Shown one piece after another: positions 16,500 to 24,650 of a stretch of DNA of 64,000 bases (position 1 is its first letter; every line of letters starts with the position of its first letter). The notes under the pieces were generated by a model. It was not told the DNA's origin. It was given only the letters and a program-made list of their open reading frames with translations, and searched no databases. This DNA is from Parafrigoribacterium_A soli (GTDB taxonomy: Bacteria > Actinomycetota > Actinomycetes > Actinomycetales > Microbacteriaceae): NCBI RefSeq assembly GCF_040227235.1, contig NZ_JBELNZ010000004.1, positions 434,001 through 498,000 of the forward strand. Reading direction: 5' to 3'. Both the position numbers and the translations under genes were made by a program.

Positions 16500-16985
16500 T
16501 CACAGCCTCTGGTCGAAGAGGCGAGCGTCGGCGTGAGCGCCGCCCGCAAGCCCTTCCGAGTCGTAGGTGCCGGCATCCGGAACGAGCGATGCCAGGGTCT
16601 CCTGGGTGGACCTCACTGCCGCGCGGAGAAATCGCTCGTTGATGTCACGCAGTTCCTTGATCTGCCCGGTGACCTCGGTCATCGCGCGCAGGTGGCCGCT
16701 GAAGATCTCGCGCCACGGGCCATCGGGGGCGTTGGCCGCGAGTTCGCGGAGCGTGGCGTTCTCGCCGGCACCCCACTCTTCGGCGAGGGTGGACACCTCG
16801 ACGGTGCGGGTAAGGCCGGCCGCGCGCAGGCGATCCATCACCTGTTCGACCTCGCGGGTGGCGTGGGAGAGCCAGCGGGATTTGCCTGCCGTCAGCAGGA
16901 GCTGCTCCTCCTCGAGCTTGAACAGCAGGAGTTCGAGCAGCTCGCGTTCGCGCCAGAGCAGTGCCGACACATCGTTGGCGCTCAT
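16500..16985 (-). CDS. flgN: FlgN-type chaperone for FlgK/FlgL
   Basis: A 161-aa, mostly helical, Leu/Glu-rich protein (LLWRERELLELLLFKLEEEQ at the N-terminus) in the FlgN position directly before flgK. FlgN chaperones deliver FlgK and FlgL to the export gate. The ATG at 16983-16985 has GGAGG 4 nt upstream; an upstream in-frame ATG at 17093 would lie across the promoter and is rejected. It is first in the minus-strand unit driven by the sigma-28-like promoter at 17084-17110. Confidence 0.85.
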   Translation of the reverse strand: MSANDVSALLWRERELLELLLFKLEEEQLLLTAGKSRWLSHATREVEQVMDRLRAAGLTRTVEVSTLAEEWGAGENATLRELAANAPDGPWREIFSGHLRAMTEVTGQIKELRDINERFLRAAVRSTQETLASLVPDAGTYDSEGLAGGAHADARLFDQRL

Positions 16986-17083
16986 TTGTCCTCCAGGTCT
17001 CAGGTCGTCTCGGGGGTGGTTGCGGGTGGCGTACCTCTGAACTGCTGCCATCCGAACAGCGACCGGGTTCACGCTAAACAGCA

Positions 17084-17110
17084 CTATCGGCAAAGGTGCC
17101 CCCCGAGTAA
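17084..17110 (-). promoter_or_regulatory. Sigma-28-like promoter of flgN-flgK-flgL-fliW
   Basis: Minus strand TTAC (17107-17110), exactly 15 bp, GCCGATAG (17084-17091). It matches four other copies in the window. The predicted leader is about 90 nt. Confidence 0.8.
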
Positions 17111-17222
17111 GGGAGAATCCCGAGAACTTTTTTGCGAGGGGTCGGTAACGACGTCCCCCCAGTTCAGGGGAGACGTTCCCCCGAAGGGGGCACAGGCCCC
17201 CAAAGAATTCTCTTGCGCGGCC

Positions 17223-17249
17223 TATTTATGGGGCATGCGGCGCCAATAG
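17223..17249 (+). promoter_or_regulatory. Weak sigma-28-like match upstream of fliA
   Basis: TATT (17223-17226), 15 bp, GCCAATAG (17242-17249). It departs from the strong sites in both boxes; if used, fliA would be autoregulated. Confidence 0.28.
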
Positions 17250-17295
17250 AGTCTGGATGTCCGGAGGGGAAACCGGTCAACTCGGGGGATCGAGC

Positions 17296-17315
17296 GATCA
17301 GCGTCCAGGCTGATC
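17296..17315. promoter_or_regulatory. Inverted repeat in fliA leader
   Basis: GATCAGC-GTCCAG-GCTGATC, with the overlapping perfect palindrome GCTGATCAGC (17309-17318), about 55 bp before the fliA start. It could be an operator or RNA hairpin; no regulator can be assigned. Confidence 0.4.
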
Positions 17316-17369
17316 AGCGCAAGGGAATGCGTCGACACTCACCTCCAACTCAGTCCAGGGGGTAAGACA

Positions 17370-18188
17370 GTGAATCGTTCTGAACGGAACGCGCTGGTAG
17401 TCGAAAATCTGCCGCTCGTCGGCTACTTGGTGTCGGAGCTCTGCGCCCGCGCCACTCATCTTTCTCGCGACGATCTCGCATCGGCCGGCGCCGTGGGTCT
17501 CATCACCGCCGCCGACGCCTTCAAGCCCGAGCTCGGCATCCCGTTCGGTGCATATGCACGCAAGCGGATCCTCGGAGCATTCGCGGACGACATGCGTTCG
17601 AGCGACTGGGCGACGCGATCGGCCCGCAAGCGCATCAAGGAGACGCTCTCGGTGAGCGAATCTCTCACCGCCGCTCTCGGCCGCACGCCGAGCGTCGATG
17701 AGATCGCCTCGGCCCTCGGAGTCGAGCGGTCGGCGGCATCGGAGGCACTCGCCGACGCAGCACGCACTGTAGCAACGCTCGATGACGTCACCGCCGAGTT
17801 CCTGGTGGCGGATGGCGCCCTGCCCGAAGAGACCTTGCTCGAGTCCGAGCAGCTCGGCTTCCTTCGCGCAGCGGTGGACTCGCTTCCGGAGAAGATGCGC
17901 CACGTCATCACCCGCATCTACTTCGAAGACCAGTCGGTGAAAGAGCTCGCGGAAGAGCTCGGTACCACCCACTCCGCCGTCTCGCAGACGCGCGCCGAAG
18001 CCATCCGCCTATTAAAGGACGGCATGCAGACGCACTACGCCGACGACCCGGATGTTGTGCACGCGCCCGAGTCGCGAATTGCGGCCGCGAGTCGCAACGC
18101 GTATCTCTCGCGCCTGGCCGACTCTGCCGCGGTGGGAATCAGCCGCATCGGCTACGGGCAGCTCGTGCCCGAGCGCTCGATCGCGTAA
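17370..18188 (+). CDS. fliA: Flagellar sigma factor FliA/WhiG family (sigma-28)
   Basis: A 272-aa sigma factor. Region 2 (LVVENLPLVGYLVSELCARA, DLASAGAVGLITAADAF, FGAYARKRILGAFADDMR) is followed by region 3 (TPSVDEIASALGV) and region 4 (LPEKMRHVITRIYFEDQSVKELAEELG, then HSAVSQTRAEAIRLLK). The FGAYARKRI...D-x-R sequence is typical of FliA/WhiG rather than housekeeping factors. The C-terminus extends about 50 residues past region 4. It starts with GTG after a G-rich Shine-Dalgarno (AGGGGG). It should recognise the five T(A/T)AC-N15-GCCGATAG sites in this window. No FlgM anti-sigma gene is seen. Confidence 0.93.
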   Translation: MNRSERNALVVENLPLVGYLVSELCARATHLSRDDLASAGAVGLITAADAFKPELGIPFGAYARKRILGAFADDMRSSDWATRSARKRIKETLSVSESLTAALGRTPSVDEIASALGVERSAASEALADAARTVATLDDVTAEFLVADGALPEETLLESEQLGFLRAAVDSLPEKMRHVITRIYFEDQSVKELAEELGTTHSAVSQTRAEAIRLLKDGMQTHYADDPDVVHAPESRIAAASRNAYLSRLADSAAVGISRIGYGQLVPERSIA

Positions 18189-18207
18189 GGCTCGGGGCAC
18201 CACACTT

Positions 18208-18230
18208 CCCTTCGACAAGCTCAGGGAACG
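18208..18230 (+). repeat. REP-like copy between fliA and fliC
   Basis: Single forward copy (CCCTTCGACAAGCTCAGGG) 20 bp after the fliA stop, ahead of the fliC promoter. Confidence 0.75.
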
Positions 18231-18267
18231 ATGTGCAGGCCAGCAAAAAAATCAGCAGCAAAACATC

Positions 18268-18294
18268 TAACGACGCGGCAACGGTTGCCGATAG
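18268..18294 (+). promoter_or_regulatory. Sigma-28-like promoter of fliC
   Basis: TAAC (18268-18271), 15 bp, GCCGATAG (18287-18294). Transcription should start near 18301, giving a ~55-nt leader that contains ACGGAGGAAATC, a purine-rich GGA-containing ribosome site suitable also for CsrA. Confidence 0.85.
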
Positions 18295-18355
18295 CTAGTT
18301 GTGTCAGCCCAGGGACGGGCTGAAGCAGGAAACCCACATCACGGAGGAAATCATC

Positions 18356-19513
18356 ATGGGTATGACAATCAACACCAACATGTCGGCACTGACCGCGTAC
18401 CGGAACCTTTCCACTACGCAGAACGACATGAGCAAGTCGCTGGAGAAGTTGTCCAGTGGTCTTCGCATCAACCGGGCTGCAGACGACGCGGCCGGTCTCG
18501 CCATCTCGGAGAGCCTGAAGTCGCAGGTTGGTGGCCTCACCGTCGCCGCCCGCAACGCTCAGGACGGCATCAGCGTCGCTCAGACCGCTGAAGGTACGCT
18601 CACCGAGGTTCACTCGATCCTGCAGCGTATGCGTGACCTCGCTGTTCAAGCCGGTAGCGACTCGAACAACACGGACTCCCGCACCGCGATCAAGACCGAG
18701 GCCGACGCGCTGAAGGACGAGCTCACTCGTATCTCCACCACGACGAACTTCAACGGCATCAAGCTGCTGGATGGCTCGGCGGGTGGCAACACCGGAAAGC
18801 TGACCTTCCAGGTCGGTGCGAACGCCGGTACGGACAACCAGATCGTGGTCGACCTGTCATCGGCGAACGTTGCGAGCGTTGCAACCGCGCTGAACTTCGG
18901 TGTCACCGCTGTCAAGTCCGGTTCTGTCGCCAGCTCCAGCCTCACGCTGGCTGCTGGTTACCAGTTCACGCAGGGCTCGACGGTCGTCACCGTCGCCAAG
19001 CCGGGCACCGCTGCCACCAGCTCTGCTGAAGTTGCGACCAACCTCAACAAGGACACGGGCTTCGCGCAGAACTTCGTGGCATCGACCAACGCGGCCGGCG
19101 ACCTCGTCGTCGCATCGAAGACCGGTGACACGAACGCGATCTCCCTCAAGCAGGACAAGACAACGCCTGGCACCTACGCCGACGTCGTCACCCTGACCGC
19201 GGGTTCGACCTCGATCGGCTTCGACACGGCCGCGGCCGCGCAGCTCAGCATCACGGCGATTGACGCGCAGATCAAGAACGTGTCGACCGCTCGCGCCAAC
19301 CTCGGTGCTGTTCAGAACCGCTTCGAGCACACGATCAACAACCTGAACGTGTCCAAGGAGAACCTGACGGCCTCGCGCTCGCGGATCACGGACACCGACA
19401 TGGCGTCCGAGATGGTGAACTTCACGCGCTCCAGCATCCTGTCTCAGGCAGGTACTGCGATGCTCGCGCAGGCGAACCAGTCCAACCAGGGAGTTCTTCA
19501 GCTCCTGAGGTAG
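18356..19513 (+). CDS. fliC: Flagellin
   Basis: Filament protein of 385 aa. The N-terminal D0/D1 region (MTINTNMSALTAYRNLSTTQ, EKLSSGLRINRAADDAAGLA, SLKSQVGGLTVAARNAQDGIS) and the C-terminal D1/D0 region (ISTARANLGAVQNRFEHTI-like, SRITDTDMASEMVNFTRSSI, MLAQANQSNQGVLQLLR) are strongly conserved. The central ~180 residues form the variable surface domain, rich in Ala/Thr/Ser/Val. The ATG at 18356 follows GGAGG by 8 nt; a second ATG two codons on is also possible. It is transcribed alone from the sigma-28-like promoter and followed by a long hairpin. Confidence 0.97.
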   Translation: MGMTINTNMSALTAYRNLSTTQNDMSKSLEKLSSGLRINRAADDAAGLAISESLKSQVGGLTVAARNAQDGISVAQTAEGTLTEVHSILQRMRDLAVQAGSDSNNTDSRTAIKTEADALKDELTRISTTTNFNGIKLLDGSAGGNTGKLTFQVGANAGTDNQIVVDLSSANVASVATALNFGVTAVKSGSVASSSLTLAAGYQFTQGSTVVTVAKPGTAATSSAEVATNLNKDTGFAQNFVASTNAAGDLVVASKTGDTNAISLKQDKTTPGTYADVVTLTAGSTSIGFDTAAAAQLSITAIDAQIKNVSTARANLGAVQNRFEHTINNLNVSKENLTASRSRITDTDMASEMVNFTRSSILSQAGTAMLAQANQSNQGVLQLLR

Positions 19514-19516
19514 TAC

Positions 19517-19593
19517 CGGGAAAAGAACAACGTCTGGCGGTGATCGGTGAGGGATCTGGACCTCTCCCACCGATTGCCGCCGGCGTTTTCCCG
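19517..19593 (+). terminator. Long imperfect hairpin after fliC
   Basis: Starts 3 nt after the fliC stop. The outer stem CGGGAAAA (19517-19524) pairs with TTTTCCCG (19586-19593), and the inner arms GGCGGTGATCGGTGAGGG and its near-complement close a short loop. It probably terminates or attenuates transcription so that fliD-fliS is made in lower amounts than flagellin, or protects the fliC mRNA 3' end. Confidence 0.72.
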
Positions 19594-19633
19594 TAGCAAC
19601 TGACAGCACCACCACACAAGAAGGGAGAGGACG

Positions 19634-21016
19634 ATGACCACAGGAATCGACGGACTGGTCAGCTCGCTCGACACGACCTCCCTCATCAACTCCCTCATCC
19701 AGGCCGAAGCCGGCCAGCAGACACTGCTCAAGCAGCAGGCCTCAGACACCACCTCATTCGTCAGCGCACTGCGTGGCCTGAACAGCCAGGTCGCCTCGGT
19801 TGCGACCCTCGCCGCCGCCGCCGCCAAGCCCGCGGCCTTTGACCTCTATACCGCCTCCTCTTCGTCGTCCACGGTGACCGCGACCGCAGGAACCGGCTCG
19901 ACAACCGGCAGCATCGACCTCGTCGTCAACCAGCTCGCGCAGTCGCAGAGCAACGTCAGCGCCGCTCTCACCGCCTGGCCCACCGACCCGGCTGCGCTGA
20001 CCATCGTCTCGGGTGGCAAGAGCACCGACATCACGCCGGTGAGCAACTCGCTCGACGACATCGTCTCGGCGATCAACAAGTCGGGTGCCGGCGTCAGCGC
20101 CATGAAGGTCGCTGCGGGCGTCGATGGCAGCGGCACAGCCCAGTACCGCCTTCAGTTCACCTCTACCACGACCGGCGCCGCGAGCGCGTTCAGCGTCTAC
20201 CAGGGCACGAGCGCCGATGTGACTGCAGGAACAGCCACCGACCTCCTCGCCCAGCCCGGCGCCGCGACCCTGCGCACCGCACAGGACGCGCAGGTCACGC
20301 TGTGGTCGGGAAGCCCGGCGGCGCAGACCATCACGTCGTCGACCAACACCTTCTCCAACCTGTTGCCCAACGTTGCCGTCACGGTTTCTGCCGTGGCCGC
20401 AACTCCGGTTACCGTGACGGTCGCCAGGGATGCCGGCGCAACATCCAAGGTCGCATCCGACCTGGTTGCTTCGCTCAATACGGTCTTCGCCACGATCTCG
20501 ACGAAGTCCGCCGTCGTCAACAGCACGGGCCCCGACGGGTCCTCGAGGGTTTCCGGCGGCATCTTCTCCGGCGACAGCGCCACATCCTCGATCAATCAGG
20601 CACTGCTCAGCGCCGCGAGCTCACCCGTGAACGGAGTTTCGCCCTCGGAGATCGGCGTCAGCATCACCAAAGACGGAACTCTGACCTTCGACAACGACAA
20701 GTTCACGGCCGCACTGGCGAGCGACCCGGCCAAGGTGCAGTCGATGATGCTGGAGATCTCCTCCCGCGTCTCGGCCGCCGCCAGCGCGGTCTCAGACCAG
20801 TACTCGGGCAGCCTCACCACAAAGATCACCAGCCAGCAGGGCGTGATCGACAGCCTCGGAACGCAGATTTCGGACTGGGACGCGCGCCTTGCCACCAAGC
20901 GAGCCTCGCTCGAGCAAACCTATGCAGCAATGGAGGTCCAGTTGAACAACATCAAGAGCCAGGGCACCAACTTCGCCTCACAGCTCAGCAACCTACCCTC
21001 TTGGCCGACGTCATGA
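19634..21016 (+). CDS. fliD: Flagellar filament cap protein
   Basis: FliD (460 aa) forms the distal cap that folds flagellin subunits. The N-terminal segment GIDGLVSSLDTTSLINSLIQAEA and the C-terminal FliD domain (LTFDNDKFTAALASDPAKV, LTTKITSQQGVIDSLGTQI, DWDARLATKRASLEQTYAAM) are typical. RBS AGGGAGAGG 3 nt before the ATG. No sigma-28-like site was found in the 120-bp gap, so it may be read through from fliC. It overlaps fliS by 3 nt. Confidence 0.95.
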   Translation: MTTGIDGLVSSLDTTSLINSLIQAEAGQQTLLKQQASDTTSFVSALRGLNSQVASVATLAAAAAKPAAFDLYTASSSSSTVTATAGTGSTTGSIDLVVNQLAQSQSNVSAALTAWPTDPAALTIVSGGKSTDITPVSNSLDDIVSAINKSGAGVSAMKVAAGVDGSGTAQYRLQFTSTTTGAASAFSVYQGTSADVTAGTATDLLAQPGAATLRTAQDAQVTLWSGSPAAQTITSSTNTFSNLLPNVAVTVSAVAATPVTVTVARDAGATSKVASDLVASLNTVFATISTKSAVVNSTGPDGSSRVSGGIFSGDSATSSINQALLSAASSPVNGVSPSEIGVSITKDGTLTFDNDKFTAALASDPAKVQSMMLEISSRVSAAASAVSDQYSGSLTTKITSQQGVIDSLGTQISDWDARLATKRASLEQTYAAMEVQLNNIKSQGTNFASQLSNLPSWPTS

Positions 21017-21462
21017 CCGCGGTTCTCAGCGGTGTGAACGCCCGCCGCGCCCAGTTCAACCGCGACGTGATCCTCACGGCGACGCCGGCACACCTGCTGA
21101 CGATGCTGTACGACCGCCTGCTGCTCGACCTCAACCGCGCCGAAGCCGCACAGGAGGCCGAGGACTGGGCCACCGGTGCGGAGAACCTGCTGCACGCCCA
21201 GGACATCGTCGCCGAGCTCTCATCGACCCTCGACCTCGACGCCTGGGACGGCGCGGACGCCCTGCTCGGGGTCTACAACTTCGTCGCGCGCGCGCTCATC
21301 TACGCGAACACGCACCGCGACATCGCGAGCACGAAGCTCTGCATCACCCTGATCGAGCCACTGCGACTCACCTGGCACGAAGCCGCCCAGGCGATCCCGG
21401 CGGGCGCGGCAGCACAGCAGACGCACACGCTGCAGCCAGCGGGAGTGCTCGGTGTCGCCTGA
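21013..21462 (+). CDS. fliS: Flagellin export chaperone
   Basis: FliS (149 aa) binds the flagellin C-terminus in the cytoplasm. Diagnostic features are RDVILTATPAHLLTMLYDRLLLDLNRAE at the N-terminus and a helical bundle with LYNFV-like VYNFVARALIYANTHRD. The ATG at 21013 overlaps the fliD stop (ATGA). A longer open reading frame upstream in the same phase lies inside fliD and was discarded. The C-terminal ~20 residues are an Ala/Gln/Pro-rich tail. Confidence 0.94.
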   Translation: MTAVLSGVNARRAQFNRDVILTATPAHLLTMLYDRLLLDLNRAEAAQEAEDWATGAENLLHAQDIVAELSSTLDLDAWDGADALLGVYNFVARALIYANTHRDIASTKLCITLIEPLRLTWHEAAQAIPAGAAAQQTHTLQPAGVLGVA

Positions 21463-21817
21463 CGCCGGAATGCCCTCCGAGATGCGCAGGGACTCGTCCA
21501 GCTGGCTCGAGGCGATCGAGCAGATGGAAGACGACCTCGCCCACGTCATGGACGATGCCGCGATGAAGCGGCACCTCGCTGGCGAAGCGACACCGGATGA
21601 CCTGACCGCGCTCGAGAGGCCGCTGCGAGTACCGAGCGGCACGGGCGAGTTTCCCGCGGAACTCGTGGAGCGAGCGCGCGCCCTGATGGACGCGCAGAGC
21701 GCTGCCATCGCACGACTCGAAGGCCTGAAGCGCACGACGGGCCGGCACCTCGCCGCGATGCGGTCGATTCCGCCGCACCGCGACGACCGCTCCGTGTATC
21801 TCGACATCGCGGGGTAG
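21452..21817 (+). CDS. Small helical protein in FliT position
   Basis: A 121-aa protein starting at GTG 21452 and overlapping the fliS end by 11 nt. It is predicted helical and charged (SSSWLEAIEQMEDDLAHVMDD; LVERARALMDAQSAAIARLE) with no membrane segment. Family similarity is not evident, but its size, helical nature and place directly after fliS are those of FliT-type chaperones for FliD. I call it a FliT candidate by position only. Confidence 0.7.
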   Translation: MSPDAGMPSEMRRDSSSWLEAIEQMEDDLAHVMDDAAMKRHLAGEATPDDLTALERPLRVPSGTGEFPAELVERARALMDAQSAAIARLEGLKRTTGRHLAAMRSIPPHRDDRSVYLDIAG

Positions 21818-21827
21818 AGGAGCACGG

Positions 21828-21870
21828 CTCGCTGAGCCTGTCGAAGCGCCCTTCGACAAGCTCAGGGAGC
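21828..21870. repeat. Palindromic repeat pair before flgB operon
   Basis: Reverse copy (21829-21846) and forward copy (21850-21869) separated by 3 nt, forming a 16-bp stem. It is placed as a terminator at the end of the fliD-fliS unit. Confidence 0.8.
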
Positions 21871-21900
21871 ACGCACGAGAACGAAAAGTAAGGAATTACC

Positions 21901-21927
21901 TAACGGCAGCCGGGGGGATGCCGATAG
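21901..21927 (+). promoter_or_regulatory. Sigma-28-like promoter of the flgB-fliK-flgE unit
   Basis: TAAC (21901-21904), 15 bp, GCCGATAG (21920-21927). The leader is about 68 nt to the flgB GTG. Confidence 0.82.
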
Positions 21928-22001
21928 AGAGCAGTGGAGAGCATGGATCGCTCACCTCTAGGCCACGGATTGGCCGTTTGTTTTAGGGGGAACGGATATC
22001 C

Positions 22002-22343
22002 GTGCTTAATTCGGTCACGACCGTTGCGCTCACGAGTGCACTGGACGGTCTCGCGCTGAGACAGCGCACCATCGCGAACAACATCGCCAACATCAACACG
22101 CGCGGATACCAGGCCAAGCGCGTCAGCTTCGAAGACGCCCTCGCCGCATCCGTGAAGGCCGGCGACGGCCACGCCGAGGCGACCGTCGCGCGATCGCTCG
22201 AACCCACCAGAACAGACGGCAACAACGTCAACCTCGACACCGAGACGCTCTCCAACGTCGACACCGTGCTGCGCTTCCAGTTCGCGGCACAATCGGTGGG
22301 CAACGAGTTCAACTGGGTGCGCGCGGCGATGAGGACGAACTGA
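22002..22343 (+). CDS. flgB: Flagellar proximal rod protein FlgB
   Basis: FlgB (113 aa) is the innermost rod subunit. Its N-terminal rod motif (LTSALDGLALRQRTIANNIANINTRGY across 22035-22110) is the family signature. The C-terminal part (NNVNLDTETLSNVDTVLRFQ) is typical too. It starts at GTG 22002 after AGGGGGAAC. It overlaps flgC by one base (TGATG) and is the first gene of a continuous operon running to flgE. Confidence 0.94.
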   Translation: MLNSVTTVALTSALDGLALRQRTIANNIANINTRGYQAKRVSFEDALAASVKAGDGHAEATVARSLEPTRTDGNNVNLDTETLSNVDTVLRFQFAAQSVGNEFNWVRAAMRTN

Positions 22344-22732
22344 TGACCTTCGACGCCATCGGAATCGCTGCCACCGGGCTCACGCTGCACCGGCACTGGC
22401 TCGACGCGATCTCAGACAACATCGCCAACGTCAACACCGTCAAGCCAACGAGCGGCCCGGCGTTTCAGGCTCGCTACGTCGTGGCGCAGGAGGGCCAGGG
22501 TAACTCCGGCGTCTATGTTGCCGGGGCTGCCTACGGGAGCGCCGACGGCATCCTCGCCTACGACCCCACCAACCCCCTCGCCGACGCGAATGGCATGGTC
22601 AAGCGACCAGACATCGACCTCGGCGACCAGATGTCCGAACTGATCATGGCGCAGCGTGGCTACCAGGCCAACGCCGCCGTCGTCGACCGCGCCAGGGAGT
22701 CGTACCAGGCCGCACTGCAGATTGGTAAATGA
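22343..22732 (+). CDS. flgC: Flagellar proximal rod protein FlgC
   Basis: FlgC (129 aa). The N-terminal FDAIGIAATGLTLHRHWLDA followed by ISDNIANVNT and the C-terminal VKRPDIDLGDQMSELIMAQR and YQANAAVVDRARESY segments match the FlgC/FlgG rod family at FlgC length. The gene overlaps both flgB and fliE. Confidence 0.95.
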   Translation: MTFDAIGIAATGLTLHRHWLDAISDNIANVNTVKPTSGPAFQARYVVAQEGQGNSGVYVAGAAYGSADGILAYDPTNPLADANGMVKRPDIDLGDQMSELIMAQRGYQANAAVVDRARESYQAALQIGK

Positions 22733-23037
22733 TGTCCATCCCCCTTATTGGTGCCGTCCAGGGCATCACGAGCGCAGGCATCGCGCCGGCCGTGCAGGCG
22801 ACGGGCTCGAGCGACGGTTCGGCCTTCGCGAACTCTCTCGGCGGCGCGATCGACAACCTGCAGCAATTGCAGAACAACTCGGATGCGCTGGCCGTCCAGG
22901 CCGTGACCGGCAACCTCCAGGACATCCACGACGCCACGATCGCCGCAACCCGCGCGCAGGTCACCCTCGAACTCGTCGCCGCCGTGCGTAACAAGGGCGT
23001 CGACGCGTTCAACGAGATCATGAGGATGCAGGCCTGA
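22729..23037 (+). CDS. fliE: Flagellar hook-basal body protein FliE
   Basis: FliE (102 aa) links the MS-ring to the rod. The C-terminal half (LQDIHDATIAATRAQVTLEL then VAAVRNKGVDAFNEIMRMQ) contains the conserved helix and terminal R-M-Q motif. Two ATGs (22729 and 22732) are adjacent; the first overlaps flgC by 4 bp. It shares its last base with the start of fliF. Confidence 0.94.
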   Translation: MMSIPLIGAVQGITSAGIAPAVQATGSSDGSAFANSLGGAIDNLQQLQNNSDALAVQAVTGNLQDIHDATIAATRAQVTLELVAAVRNKGVDAFNEIMRMQA

Positions 23038-24650
23038 TGCCCGCCCAGGTCACTTCCGCGTTCCGGCGCCTGTTCACGGCGATCCGTGAGTTCACCATTG
23101 CCCAGCGCACCCTCGCCCTCATCGGCGTCGCCGTGCTCGTGCTCGGCATCGCGGGCCTCACCGTGTGGGTCAGCCAGCCCTCGTACACGCCGCTGTTTTC
23201 GGGCCTCGCCGCCTCCGACGCCAGCACGATCGTCGACCAGCTGAAGACCGACAACGTTCCGTACCAGCTCTCCGATGGTGGCGCGACGATTCTTGTGCCC
23301 GAGGCGAGCGTCTACAACGAGCGGCTCAAGGCCGCATCCGCGGGACTGCCGACGAGCAGCAACGGCGGATACTCACTGCTCGACAAGATGGGCGTCACGG
23401 CCTCGGAGTTCCAGCAGTCGGTGACCTACAAGCGTGCCATTGAGGGTGAGCTCGCCTCCACGATCCAGGCTCTCAAGGGCGTCAAGATGGCGTCGGTGCA
23501 GTTGGCGATCCCCAAGGACACCGTCTTCACCGAGCAGAAGGCCGACCCGACGGCATCCGTCTTCATCCAGACCGACAGCGGCGTCACGCTCTCTGCCGAC
23601 CAGGTGCAGGCCATCGTGCACCTCACCTCCGCCTCCATCGACGGCATGAAGGCCACGGATGTCGCCGTCGTCGACTCCGACGGCCAGGTGCTCTCCGCGG
23701 TGGGCACCGGCGCGACCGGCAGCGCGAGCAAGCAGTCCTCCGACTACGAGACCAGCGTGCGCGACACCGTGCAGACCATGCTCGACCGCGTCGTCGGACC
23801 GGGCAACGCGACGGTGGCCGTGGCCGCAGACATGAGCCAGGAATCGGCCAACCGCGTCGAGGAGACCTACTCGACCCCCGACGGCTCGCCGACGCTGAGC
23901 GAATCGACCGATAAGCAGACCGGAGCGAGCGGGAGCGGCGGCAGCGGGTCGGCCGGCGTGCTCGGCCCAGACAACATCGCGGTGCCGAACGGCAGCGGCA
24001 CGACGACCGGCGGCACCAGCCAGAGCCAGATCAAGAACAACGCCCTGAACAAGATCACCGAGAACCGCACCATTCCCGCCGGCGCAATGACCCGTCAAAC
24101 GGTTTCCGTCGCGCTCAACTCGAAGGCAGCGACCGGCCTCAAGGTCTCCGAGATCTCAGCCCTCGTCTCGGCCGCCGCCGGAATCAACACCACCCGGGGC
24201 GACAAGGTCAGCGTCGAGGTCGTGCCGTTCAGCACGACGGGCGCCACCACGGCCGCGCAGGCACTCGGTGCCGCGGCGAAGGCCGCCGAGGCCGACCGCC
24301 TCACCGGAATCATCACGACCGCGATCATCACGGTCGGCGTCCTCATCCCCGTGCTCGTCATCCTGTTCCTGCTGCGCCGCAGCCGCCGCCGTCGCAACGA
24401 GGAGGAAGAGGGCCTGCTCTCCGAGATGCTGAATGCACCCACCGTGCCGATGCAGCTTCCTCAGGCACGCAGCGCATCGCAGCTGCAGGCACCCGTCTCC
24501 ACCGCTCAGCTGCTCGAGGGCGCACCGACCGCGCCATCCTCGAGCGAGGCCGCGAGCCGACGGGCCGACATCGAGGCCTTCGCCCAGCGTGACCCGCAGA
24601 AGACCGCCGAGTACCTGCGCAGCATGATGGATGACAGGCAGCCGGCATGA
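23037..24650 (+). CDS. fliF: Flagellar MS-ring protein
   Basis: FliF (537 aa) forms the MS-ring. One transmembrane helix lies near the N-terminus (TLALIGVAVLVLGIAGLTVW) and one near residues 430-450 (IITTAIITVGVLIPVLVILF). The YscJ/FliF ring domain lies between them (SYTPLFSGLAASDASTIVDQ, YKRAIEGELASTIQALKGVK, VQLAIPKDTVF). A Gly/Ser/Thr-rich spacer sits around residues 285-335, and the cytoplasmic C-terminal tail that binds FliG ends in DPQKTAEYLRSMMDD. It overlaps fliG by 4 bp. Confidence 0.96.
   Translation: MPAQVTSAFRRLFTAIREFTIAQRTLALIGVAVLVLGIAGLTVWVSQPSYTPLFSGLAASDASTIVDQLKTDNVPYQLSDGGATILVPEASVYNERLKAASAGLPTSSNGGYSLLDKMGVTASEFQQSVTYKRAIEGELASTIQALKGVKMASVQLAIPKDTVFTEQKADPTASVFIQTDSGVTLSADQVQAIVHLTSASIDGMKATDVAVVDSDGQVLSAVGTGATGSASKQSSDYETSVRDTVQTMLDRVVGPGNATVAVAADMSQESANRVEETYSTPDGSPTLSESTDKQTGASGSGGSGSAGVLGPDNIAVPNGSGTTTGGTSQSQIKNNALNKITENRTIPAGAMTRQTVSVALNSKAATGLKVSEISALVSAAAGINTTRGDKVSVEVVPFSTTGATTAAQALGAAAKAAEADRLTGIITTAIITVGVLIPVLVILFLLRRSRRRRNEEEEGLLSEMLNAPTVPMQLPQARSASQLQAPVSTAQLLEGAPTAPSSSEAASRRADIEAFAQRDPQKTAEYLRSMMDDRQPA

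Larger units (their letters stand above)
16986..17369. other. flgN-fliA divergent regulatory region
   Basis: A 384-bp non-coding stretch between divergent units. It holds the sigma-28-like flgN promoter (17084-17110), C-rich/G-rich mini-hairpins near 17174-17187, a weak sigma-28-like match toward fliA, and the inverted repeat at 17296-17315 in the fliA leader. Confidence 0.7.

Noticed and set aside
17369..17371. Strong sigma-28 promoter for fliA itself
   Set aside because: The best match upstream (TATT-N15-GCCAATAG) deviates in both boxes, so it is listed only as a weak candidate.
20302..21012. Upstream extension of fliS inside fliD
   Set aside because: Out-of-frame reading of fliD; FliS homology begins at 21013.
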